DNA of 5,936 nt. Origin: Clostridiales bacterium (GTDB lineage: Bacteria > Bacillota > Clostridia > UBA1381). The translations under genes were made by a program, and so were the position numbers. Positions 1 through 5,610 of the stretch are shown here, one piece after another. Location of the stretch: positions 1 through 5,936 of the forward strand of contig DMLG01000020.1 in assembly GCA_003453455.1 (NCBI GenBank). Direction: 5' to 3'. Under the pieces are notes generated by a model. The model had not been told where the DNA came from, searched no databases, and saw only the letters and a program-made list of their open reading frames with translations. Position 1 is the stretch's first letter. Each line of letters starts with the position of its first letter.

Positions 1-161
1 TCACAGCCAAATATAATTTCTTCATAATCCTTTGAACGGTGGCTCATTTCCATAACCGACATACCGCTTTTGCCATACTCAACCATCTCATTTTGTGCCT
101 TTTTAAGCACTTCAACGGGGAGCATTGACGGACCTGCTGAAAAATTATAAACTCTGCTCAT
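1..161 (-). CDS. serC: Phosphoserine aminotransferase, N-terminal part (cut by window edge)
   Basis: SerC is the PLP-dependent enzyme that exchanges the amino group between glutamate and 3-phosphohydroxypyruvate to make 3-phosphoserine, the second step of serine synthesis, in the cytoplasm. Only the first 53 codons and two bases are present. The translation opens [19 protein letters not shown], the highly conserved SerC start ([10 protein letters not shown]), and continues with [16 protein letters not shown] (residues 29-43), also typical of the family. The ATG at 161 is preceded by AAGGAAG (171-177) at a 9-nt spacing, and a near-consensus sigma-A promoter lies just upstream. It has the same orientation as cwlD but is separated from it by a terminator, so it is probably an independent unit. 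The PLP lysine and the rest of the enzyme lie outside the window. Identity is secure from the N-terminus; completeness cannot be judged. Confidence 0.93.
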   Translation of the reverse strand, partial: MSRVYNFSAGPSMLPVEVLKKAQNEMVEYGKSGMSVMEMSHRSKDYEEIIFGC

Positions 162-196
162 TAAAATCAACTTCCTTCTATTTCTAAATTATGCTA

Positions 197-225
197 ATTA
201 TACTATATATCGCCTGTAAGGTCAA
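197..225 (-). promoter_or_regulatory. Sigma-A promoter of serC
   Basis: On the minus strand TTGACC (220-225) and TATAAT (197-202) are separated by exactly 17 bp. The -10 matches the consensus fully and the -35 at five of six bases. Transcription would start near 190, giving a leader of about 28 nt. That is too short for a large riboswitch, so control, if any, is probably at initiation. Confidence 0.85.
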
Positions 226-235
226 GGGTATTGTT

Positions 236-272
236 AAAAAATTGTCATTTTCGTTAAATATGACAATTTTTT
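236..272 (-). terminator. Intrinsic terminator after cwlD
   Basis: A perfect 12-bp inverted repeat (236-247 with 261-272, core TTGTCA/TGACAA flanked by A6/T6) encloses a 13-nt loop. It begins 5 nt after the cwlD stop codon. Read on the minus strand, the stem ends in a run of six T. The A/T flanks make it look bidirectional, but no plus-strand gene reads into it. It separates cwlD from the serC promoter. The stem is AT-rich, so strength is uncertain. Confidence 0.8.
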
Positions 273-277
273 CAGTT

Positions 278-997
278 TTAACCGCTTTTTTGTAGTGCAT
301 AATACTTTTCAATAGCGTCTGCGACAGCCCATGCAAGGCGCGATTGATATTCAGAATTAGCAAGATTTTTCTCTTCTTCGGGGTTTGATAAAAAACCGCA
401 TTCCACCAAAATGCACGGAAGAGGCGGATTTTTCATCAAGTAAAGCCTTGTGTCAGCAGTTTTTACAATACTCATATTTGCGCCCGTAACATCAGACATA
501 CGCACTTGTATGTTTTCAGCAAGGGGCTTTATATCTTCAAAATTGTGCGAATAGAAAATTCTAAGCCCTTTTGCAGTACTGTTTCCGAAGGAATTCATAT
601 GTATTGATATAAAAAGGTCGGCTTTTGATTTTTTCATAATTTTCATACGCTTTTTCATATCCTCTATTTTCATCTCGCGTATAGACGCATTTTTAGCAGC
701 GGAAAGACCTGAGTCGGTTTCGCGTGTCATTATAACATTTATGCCCTTTGCAACAAGTACCTCGCGCACTTTTTTTGCGATTTTGAGGTTAATTTCCTGC
801 TCAATTGTACCGCCTATGCCTACCGCACCGCCGTCTGGAAGACCATGCCCTGCATCAACGATTACGGTAACGCTTCCGTCCTTTACAAATGTGCCTGCGT
901 GAGGGCGTATAACAATAAATGAGCCAAAGGCAAGCCCTAATAGCAAGAATATGCAAACAGCTACAACTTTTTTTCTCATAAAAATAAGATACATCAT
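278..997 (-). CDS. cwlD: N-acetylmuramoyl-L-alanine amidase, CwlD-type (Amidase_3)
   Basis: This is a zinc-dependent amidase that cuts the bond between N-acetylmuramic acid and the stem peptide. In Bacillus, CwlD works on spore-cortex peptidoglycan in the first step towards muramic-lactam. The 239-residue length fits CwlD (about 237 in B. subtilis). Residues 11-31 form a hydrophobic signal-anchor, so the enzyme domain is outside the membrane. Expected metal ligands are H51 (VDAGHGLPDGG), E66 (TIEQEINL) and H133 (ISIHMNS), and E199 (LVECGFLSNPEE) is the expected catalytic glutamate; all are present. The MTRETD (90-95) and RMKIMKKSKADLFISIH stretches also resemble CwlD. Starts at ATG 997 or 994 follow GGGTGAT (998-1004); 994 has the better spacing (7 nt after GGG). 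A third ATG at 979 has no Shine-Dalgarno. The gene lies 38 nt after the CNNM gene, and its start lies in an inverted repeat. Family assignment is firm; the spore role is inferred from likeness. Confidence 0.88.
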   Translation of the reverse strand: MMYLIFMRKKVVAVCIFLLLGLAFGSFIVIRPHAGTFVKDGSVTVIVDAGHGLPDGGAVGIGGTIEQEINLKIAKKVREVLVAKGINVIMTRETDSGLSAAKNASIREMKIEDMKKRMKIMKKSKADLFISIHMNSFGNSTAKGLRIFYSHNFEDIKPLAENIQVRMSDVTGANMSIVKTADTRLYLMKNPPLPCILVECGFLSNPEEEKNLANSEYQSRLAWAVADAIEKYYALQKSG

Positions 998-1032
998 ATC
1001 ACCCGATTAAATATATGAAATGATGTATCTTA
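985..1032 (-). repeat. Perfect 13-bp inverted repeat over the cwlD start codons
   Basis: The segments 985-997 and 1020-1032 are exact reverse complements (TAAGATACATCAT / ATGATGTATCTTA) around a 22-nt loop. In the minus-strand RNA the 3' arm contains both ATG codons at 997 and 994, while the GGGTGAT ribosome-binding site (998-1004) sits in the loop. Five T (980-984) follow the 3' arm directly, so the element resembles an AT-rich intrinsic terminator as well as a start-codon sequester. It starts three bases after the CNNM stop codon. Confidence 0.7.
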
Positions 1033-1038
1033 ATATTA
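1010..1038 (-). promoter_or_regulatory. Candidate sigma-E-type sporulation promoter for cwlD
   Basis: On the minus strand TAATATT (1032-1038) fits the Bacillus sigma-E -35 consensus KMATATT fully. After a 14-bp spacer, CATATATT (1010-1017) fits CATACANT at six of seven specified bases. B. subtilis cwlD is known to be transcribed by sigma-E and sigma-G forms of RNA polymerase, which makes the match more meaningful. The -35 overlaps the CNNM stop codon. Transcription would start near 1003, at the ribosome-binding site. Both motifs are AT-rich, so a chance match in an AT-rich gap is quite possible. No good sigma-A promoter was seen here. Confidence 0.4.
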
Positions 1039-2316
1039 GCTGTTATCTTGTACTTTTTCTAAAACTGTGACACGAGCGGACTCTATGCGGTGGTCAAGAA
1101 TTTTGGTTACTTTTATTTTAAGACCAAATGCGGTGATTTCAGGAGTTGTCCCGTCTTCGGGGATTTCGCCAAGCTCGGAGAGTATCAGACCTGCAAAGGT
1201 GTTATATTCCTCATCGGGAAAGTTTACGCCCAAGGTATCGGACACTTTATCTATGTCACAAGAACCTGAGATTTTGTAGGTATTATTATTTATTTTTACT
1301 ATATCATCTTCCTCTTTATCGTCATACTCATTTGACAGAGTACCTACGATTTCTTCTAAGAGGTCGGACATTGTTATAATTCCGCCAAGCCCTGCATACT
1401 CGTCCAAAACAATGGCAAAATGCGATTTTGTCTTTTGCATCTGGCGGAAAAGCTCGTCCGCTTTTAATGTTTCTGGGACAAAGTACGGCTGGCGCAATAT
1501 CTCTTCGGTATTTCCGCCCTTTATAAGAGCCCGGTAAAAATCACGGCTGTTTAGAGTGCCTATAATATTGTCAACCGATTCACTGCATACCGGGTAAATT
1601 GAGTGATTGGATTTAGAAATCGTATCTTCCCAGGACTCTTTTTCGTCAAGCCAAAGAATAACTGCGTCAGTTCGGTGAGTCATAATATCGCGAACCTGTG
1701 TATCGTCAAGTTCAAAAATATTATGTATCATTTCCTTTTCATCAGGGTCAATAGCACCGCTTTCACTGCCGATATCCACCATCAAACGGATTTCTTCCTC
1801 TGTCACATCATCATCAGTATCACTTGGTTTTATGCCGAAAATCAGGAGAAAGACATTTGATATGTGGGTTAATAGAAGTGATATTGGAAGTCCTAAAAAA
1901 TACAGCGCGCGCAGCACGGGAGTAAGTGATAATACTATCCTGTCTGCCTCAATATCGGCGATACGCTTTGGCATATAAACTCCGAAAATCAGGACAAACA
2001 CAAAAAGCAGAAGAATACTCAAAATATATGCCCAGAAATCAGGAAAATCACCAAAAAGCGCACTCGGCATAAAGCGTGATGCCTCAAAAATCATAATAAG
2101 CTCAACAAGAACAGTTAAAACACGCAGAGAATTATAAAATTTATTGGGGTTTTCCGCCAGGGAAAGCGCAGCTTTTGCGCTTTTTTCGCCGTTGTCTGCA
2201 AGCCTCTGCAATTTGGCGATATTTACATTATTTATCGCACCCTCAAAGCATCTTAAAACACCTGTAATCAGAATACAGACAAAAATGAACAAACATCGGG
2301 AGGGAAGTGAATCCAA
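1036..2316 (-). CDS. CNNM/CBS-pair/CorC_HlyC membrane protein ('hemolysin' family, probable Mg2+ exporter relative)
   Basis: The protein (about 426 residues) has the three-part CNNM/CorC layout; members with known function export or exchange Mg2+. Residues below count from the TTG at 2340. Residues 14-170 are the DUF21/CNNM membrane domain with about four hydrophobic segments. Residues 215-335 are a CBS pair (DIMTHRTDAV, YPVCSESVDNIIGTL, FAIVLDEYAGLGGI, DLLEEIVG), where nucleotides bind in this family. Residues 345-428 are the CorC_HlyC domain. The frame is open to TTG 2340, but that lies only about 7 nt from the predicted transcript start. AAAGG (2326-2330) sits hard against ATG 2325/2322 but 9 nt before TTG 2316, which would give the family-like N-terminus MDSLPSR; I therefore prefer 2316. 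The name hemolysin is historical. The membrane domain lacks several usual conserved polar residues, so transport is uncertain. It lies between a lipid flippase and cwlD on the same strand. Confidence 0.85.
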   Translation of the reverse strand: MDSLPSRCLFIFVCILITGVLRCFEGAINNVNIAKLQRLADNGEKSAKAALSLAENPNKFYNSLRVLTVLVELIMIFEASRFMPSALFGDFPDFWAYILSILLLFVFVLIFGVYMPKRIADIEADRIVLSLTPVLRALYFLGLPISLLLTHISNVFLLIFGIKPSDTDDDVTEEEIRLMVDIGSESGAIDPDEKEMIHNIFELDDTQVRDIMTHRTDAVILWLDEKESWEDTISKSNHSIYPVCSESVDNIIGTLNSRDFYRALIKGGNTEEILRQPYFVPETLKADELFRQMQKTKSHFAIVLDEYAGLGGIITMSDLLEEIVGTLSNEYDDKEEDDIVKINNNTYKISGSCDIDKVSDTLGVNFPDEEYNTFAGLILSELGEIPEDGTTPEITAFGLKIKVTKILDHRIESARVTVLEKVQDNS

Positions 2317-2353
2317 AACCATCATCCTTTCAAATACCAAATTATCTTATGTT

Positions 2354-2382
2354 ATAATACCAAAAAAATACGATAAAGTCAA
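2354..2382 (-). promoter_or_regulatory. Sigma-A promoter with extended -10 for the CNNM gene
   Basis: Minus-strand TTGACT (2377-2382), a 17-bp spacer ending in TGG, and TATTAT (2354-2359) form a strong promoter with the extended TGn element. Predicted initiation is near 2347. The -35 begins one base after the flippase stop codon (2384-2386) and no terminator lies between, so the CNNM gene can be read both from here and by read-through from the flippase gene. Confidence 0.8.
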
Positions 2383-2383
2383 A

Positions 2384-4099
2384 TTATTTATAAATTCCAC
2401 GCTTTACAAGGAATTTGTAAATTTTGTTTCCCATAGGAAGCATAAGAATTTCGCTGTCATCTAAAATCTTCAAAAATACAACTGATGTAAAATAAACAGC
2501 CGCAGAAAGTGCAATAGCTGCGCAAACACTTATCATATTATTATGCAAAATCAGCATAAATACGCTATATGTGATGTATGCGCATGCGCCCATAGCAAAG
2601 GCCGAAATAAGCGGTTTTATTATGTGTTTGGATAAGTCAATTTTAACTGAGATATGCTTTTTCAATACACAAAAGCTATATGAAAAAGCGATTATCTGGC
2701 ACACAACAGAGCTTATCGGTGCGCCGTAAATGTTTATTGCAGGCTGTCTTATCAAAATTACATTCAAAATAAACTTTGCCACACAGCCTATTAAAAGCCC
2801 CGTAGCAGGCGCAAAAACCTTGCCAACGCCTTGCAAAGAGCCTGAAAGCGTTTGATTCAGGGCGGTAAAAACCATAGCAAAAGCGCTTATTTGCAAAAGG
2901 TCATAGCCAAGCCTTGCATTAGGATATAAAAGGCGGTATATGGGAGATGCAAGCGCAATATATCCCACAGCACAGGGGAGTGCAATAAGAATTGAAATTA
3001 AAAGCGAGTAATTGACCTTTTCTGTGGCACTTTTTTTGTCATTTATTGCAAGAGCGCCTGCTATTGCCGGAACGAGTACCGTAGAGAAGGATATATTTAT
3101 CGCAAGGGGCAGGTTAATTAAGGTGTCACTTTTTGACAGAAGTCCCGAAAGCCTTGCCGCCTCCTTTGAAAGCTGGGAAAGGGTGGGGCTGTAAATTGCC
3201 GCAATATTCCCGTGAGCAGGGATTACGGCTTTAAAAGCTACCTCAATACCTCTTGTTATCGTCGCCGTATCAATAATCCTGTTTACGGCGGAAATTACCG
3301 AGCCGAGCGAGATGGGCACGGATATGAAAAGTATCTTTTTAAAAAGCGACCTAAAATCCGATTTTTCTGTCAAATCTGCCGATTTAATATTTTCAAAAAT
3401 TTTCTTTTTTCTGCGCAGATAAAAGAGTAAAAGGTACAGAAAACTTATAACTGTTGAAAGTGTTGTTGCAATTTGTGCGCCCGATGCCATAAATACCGCA
3501 CGCGAATTTTCGTCTTTTTCGGATATATCAAAAAGCACGGTCAGGATAGCAGGGAAACTTGCAAGAATATAGACTATCAAAATTGTCAGCGTGCACTTAA
3601 AAAACTGCTCCAAAACCTGAGAAGTGCTTGTTGCGTGCATATTTTCCATACCCACAAAATATCCGCGTATAACAGAGGACAGGCATACAAACAGAACTGA
3701 CGGAGCAAGGCACATTAGGACATATCTTGTATCGTCAAGGTGTACTATATATTTTGAAATAAATCCTGCTCCGAAATACAGAATTGCAGAGGAAACGGTG
3801 CCGACTATCGCAAATAAAAGCATTGCCGCACGGAAAATTTTGTGTGCACCTGCATAGTCGCCTACTGCAACCTTTTCAGAAGTCAGCTTTGATACAGCAT
3901 TAGGGATACCTATTGAGGAAATCGCCAAAAGCAGGGTATAAATCTGAAATCCTACATTCAAGTAGCCGTTTCCCAAATCGCCGAAACCACGGAAATTTGT
4001 TATGACAACGCGATAAACCATTCCCAAAAGCTTAACTGCGATTTGTGAAAACATAACTATTGATACATTTATCATAAAGGATTTTTTTTCTTGTTTCAT
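2384..4099 (-). CDS. SpoVB/MurJ-like lipid-linked precursor flippase (MOP superfamily polysaccharide transporter)
   Basis: This is a 571-residue polytopic membrane protein, with about 14 predicted hydrophobic helices judged by eye. Family members (B. subtilis SpoVB, YtgP/MurJ) move lipid-linked cell-wall or spore-cortex precursors across the cytoplasmic membrane. Family-like stretches include GNGYLNVGFQIYTLLL (43-58) followed by SIGIPNAVSKL (62-72), RGYFVGMENM (145-154), QVLEQFFK (161-168), NRIIDTATITRG (273-284), LNQTLSGSLQGVGK (414-427) and a C-terminal LPMGNKIYKFL (554-564). The length is a little above SpoVB (about 518). The start at ATG 4099 is chosen because GAGG (4106-4109) lies 6 nt upstream and the N-terminus MKQEKKSF leads straight into the first helix. 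The frame stays open for 91 more codons, but these run through this gene's promoter and the hisS start. I cannot say which SpoVB/YtgP/YkvU/YabM subgroup it belongs to, so no symbol is given. Its position upstream of cwlD on the same strand suits a wall or cortex role. Confidence 0.87.
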   Translation of the reverse strand: MKQEKKSFMINVSIVMFSQIAVKLLGMVYRVVITNFRGFGDLGNGYLNVGFQIYTLLLAISSIGIPNAVSKLTSEKVAVGDYAGAHKIFRAAMLLFAIVGTVSSAILYFGAGFISKYIVHLDDTRYVLMCLAPSVLFVCLSSVIRGYFVGMENMHATSTSQVLEQFFKCTLTILIVYILASFPAILTVLFDISEKDENSRAVFMASGAQIATTLSTVISFLYLLLFYLRRKKKIFENIKSADLTEKSDFRSLFKKILFISVPISLGSVISAVNRIIDTATITRGIEVAFKAVIPAHGNIAAIYSPTLSQLSKEAARLSGLLSKSDTLINLPLAINISFSTVLVPAIAGALAINDKKSATEKVNYSLLISILIALPCAVGYIALASPIYRLLYPNARLGYDLLQISAFAMVFTALNQTLSGSLQGVGKVFAPATGLLIGCVAKFILNVILIRQPAINIYGAPISSVVCQIIAFSYSFCVLKKHISVKIDLSKHIIKPLISAFAMGACAYITYSVFMLILHNNMISVCAAIALSAAVYFTSVVFLKILDDSEILMLPMGNKIYKFLVKRGIYK

Positions 4100-4127
4100 A
4101 TAAAACCTCGCAAACATAATTGTATAT

Positions 4128-4156
4128 ATTATATGATAAAATATAGACATAATCAA
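4128..4156 (-). promoter_or_regulatory. Sigma-A promoter of the flippase gene
   Basis: Minus-strand TTGATT (4151-4156), 17 bp, and a perfect TATAAT (4128-4133). The start of transcription would be near 4121, about 22 nt before the ATG at 4099, leaving room for little more than the GAGG ribosome-binding site. It diverges from the hisS promoter; the two -35 boxes are 39 bp apart and do not overlap. Confidence 0.82.
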
Positions 4157-4195
4157 GCAAAATATGAAAATTTTAGAAGTAAATGCTAAATTTTC

Positions 4196-4224
4196 TTGAC
4201 AATGAGGCGGTAAAAGAATAAAAT
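4196..4224 (+). promoter_or_regulatory. Sigma-A promoter of hisS-aspS
   Basis: A perfect TTGACA (4196-4201), a 17-bp spacer and TAAAAT (4219-4224, five of six). Predicted transcription start is near 4231, which leaves an unusually long leader of about 129 nt before the hisS ATG. Confidence 0.85.
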
Positions 4225-4230
4225 AGCTAT

Positions 4231-4359
4231 GTATGTAAAAAAGCCTTTGATAAAAGCTCCGCCTGCGGGCGTGGGTACAAGGTAGCAGTTTTGTTATTTC
4301 GGAAATTGTCTCAAATTGAGGTGATTTCCTACATAATAAAAATAGGAGTGGTTTAACCG
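4231..4359 (+). promoter_or_regulatory. Structured 5' leader of hisS, candidate cis-regulatory RNA
   Basis: Three pairing regions can be drawn. A GC-rich hairpin spans 4256-4276 (CGCC/GGCG around TGCG, extendable with one bulge). AGC-C-TTT (4242-4248) can instead pair with AAAGCT (4253-4258), competing for its 5' base. A 12-bp hairpin (4301-4312 with 4318-4329, three G-U pairs, 5-nt loop) lies before the ribosome-binding site AGGAG (4344-4348). Part of its 3' arm, TCCTA (4327-4331), can pair with TAGGA (4343-4347), hiding the ribosome-binding site, so the two states exclude each other. B. subtilis hisS-aspS has a T-box leader. Here neither the T-box consensus (GGGTGGNACCGCG) nor a terminator with a T-run is visible, and the leader is short for a T-box. 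Its class is unknown and the folds are hand-drawn. Confidence 0.45.
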
Positions 4360-5610
4360 ATGATAATAACAAGAGCGCCTAAGGGTACTGAGGATTTACT
4401 GCCTAAGGAAAGCTTTCGCTGGCAGTTTTTAGAGGAAAAATTTAAGAATATTGCAAAACTTTACGGATATAAGGAAATACGCGTTCCAACTTTTGAGCAT
4501 ACCGAGCTTTTTGAGCGTGGTGTGGGGGACACAACGGATGTTGTTGAAAAGCAGATGTACACCTTTTTGGATAAGGGCGGAAGAAGTGTAACCCTGCGCC
4601 CGGAGGGTACGGCGTCTGTTTGCCGCAGCTATCTTGAAAATAATCTTTATCAGGACGCTCTGCCGCTTAAAATGTGGTATGAACTTCCTTGTTTTCGCTA
4701 TGAGAATAAGCAAAAGGGAAGACTTCGTGAATTTCACCAGTTCGGGGTTGAAGTTTTTGGTTCAAAAGGACCTATGATTGATGCAGAAGTAGTTTCATTT
4801 GCGATGGAATTTTTAAAGGGAGCAGGACTTTCCGATATGTCGGTAAATGTGAACAGTATCGGCTGTCCCGAATGCCGTGCAAAATACAATGAGGCGCTTA
4901 AAAACTATTTAAGACCACACCTTGCAGAATTATGCGATACCTGTAAGTCAAGATTTGACAGAAATCCTTTGCGCATACTTGACTGTAAGTCTCCTGTATG
5001 CGGAGAAATCGTAAAGAATGCGCCGCGGCTTTTGGATTATATATGTGACGATTGCCGTGAACATTTTGAGGGATTTTTAAAAAGTCTTGAAGCTCTCGGA
5101 ATAGAATACAATATTGACAGCGGAATTGTCCGTGGACTTGATTATTATACTAAAACCGTATTTGAAATTATATCGGGAGGATTTACCGTATGCGGCGGCG
5201 GACGGTACGATGGGCTTATTGAGGAATTTGGCGGAGATAAGACGCCTGCAATAGGTTTTGGTCTTGGTATTGAGCGTCTGCTTTTAAGGCTCTTAGAGCA
5301 GGGCGTTGAGATACCAAAATCCGATAATCCGGAAATTTATATAGTTCCCTTGGGAGAGGCTGCAAAAGCGGAGGCACAAAAGCTTGTGTTTATGCTCCGT
5401 AGGGGCGGGATTGCGGCGGAAACGGACTATATGGGAAGAGGATTGAAACCGCAAATGAAATATGCAGACAAAATCGGCGCAAAATATACGCTTGTTTTGG
5501 GCGGTGATGAGATAAACACAGGAAAAATCAGAATAAAAAATATGCAAAGCGGTAATGAGACCGAAACGGAAATGAATAAACTGCTTGATTTTTTTAAGGA
5601 GGACAGATAA
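4360..5610 (+). CDS. hisS: Histidine-tRNA ligase (HisRS)
   Basis: This cytoplasmic class II aminoacyl-tRNA synthetase activates histidine with ATP and charges tRNA-His, acting as a dimer. The 416-residue length is normal. The N-terminus (ITRAPKGTEDLLP) is typical. Motif 1 lies around 43-69, the TLRPEGT loop at 78-84 and motif 2 at 112-134 (FRYENKQKGRLREFHQFG, with R113 and R121). The histidine-specific RGLDYYTKTVFE is at 258-269, with R258 corresponding to the E. coli catalytic R259. GGGRYDGL is at 279-286 and motif 3, GFGLGIERLL, at 299-308. The anticodon-binding domain fills about 325-412. The insertion region carries four cysteine pairs (C169/C172, C192/C195, C209/C214, C229/C232), suggesting a bound metal. 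The ATG at 4360 has AGGAG 11 nt upstream, a slightly long spacing. aspS begins at the base after the stop, so the two are surely cotranscribed. Confidence 0.97.
   Translation: MIITRAPKGTEDLLPKESFRWQFLEEKFKNIAKLYGYKEIRVPTFEHTELFERGVGDTTDVVEKQMYTFLDKGGRSVTLRPEGTASVCRSYLENNLYQDALPLKMWYELPCFRYENKQKGRLREFHQFGVEVFGSKGPMIDAEVVSFAMEFLKGAGLSDMSVNVNSIGCPECRAKYNEALKNYLRPHLAELCDTCKSRFDRNPLRILDCKSPVCGEIVKNAPRLLDYICDDCREHFEGFLKSLEALGIEYNIDSGIVRGLDYYTKTVFEIISGGFTVCGGGRYDGLIEEFGGDKTPAIGFGLGIERLLLRLLEQGVEIPKSDNPEIYIVPLGEAAKAEAQKLVFMLRRGGIAAETDYMGRGLKPQMKYADKIGAKYTLVLGGDEINTGKIRIKNMQSGNETETEMNKLLDFFKEDR
5596..5602 (+). promoter_or_regulatory. Ribosome-binding site of aspS inside the hisS end
   Basis: AAGGAGG lies within the last hisS codons, 8 nt before the aspS ATG at 5611. 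The hisS stop codon (5608-5610) touches that ATG, an arrangement that favours translational coupling and equal output of the two synthetases. No promoter or terminator is seen between them. Confidence 0.85.

Noticed and set aside
2144..2464. Plus-strand frame of 106 codons over the CNNM start, its promoter and the flippase end
   Set aside because: It crosses two well-supported minus-strand genes and a promoter, and its translation resembles nothing known to me.
4115..4160. Sigma-E promoter for the flippase gene
   Set aside because: A CATATAAT -10-like sequence is present, but no KMATATT lies about 14 bp upstream; the sigma-A match is far better.
4229..4285. Short reading frame MYVKKPLIKAPPAGVGTR as a hisS leader peptide
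   Set aside because: Its ATG sits at the predicted transcription start without a ribosome-binding site, and it has no histidine or aspartate codons, so an attenuation peptide is unlikely.
4264..4290. T-box core in the hisS leader
   Set aside because: Only a GTGGGTAC fragment resembles it; the ACCGCG half, the terminator/antiterminator pair and space for Stem I are missing.
4100..4372. N-terminal extension of the flippase frame by 91 codons
   Set aside because: It runs through the flippase promoter and the hisS leader into the hisS start, whereas ATG 4099 has a GAGG site and a family-like N-terminus.
4429..4737. Antisense open frame of 102 codons inside hisS
   Set aside because: It is fully covered by conserved HisRS motifs on the other strand and looks like a shadow frame.
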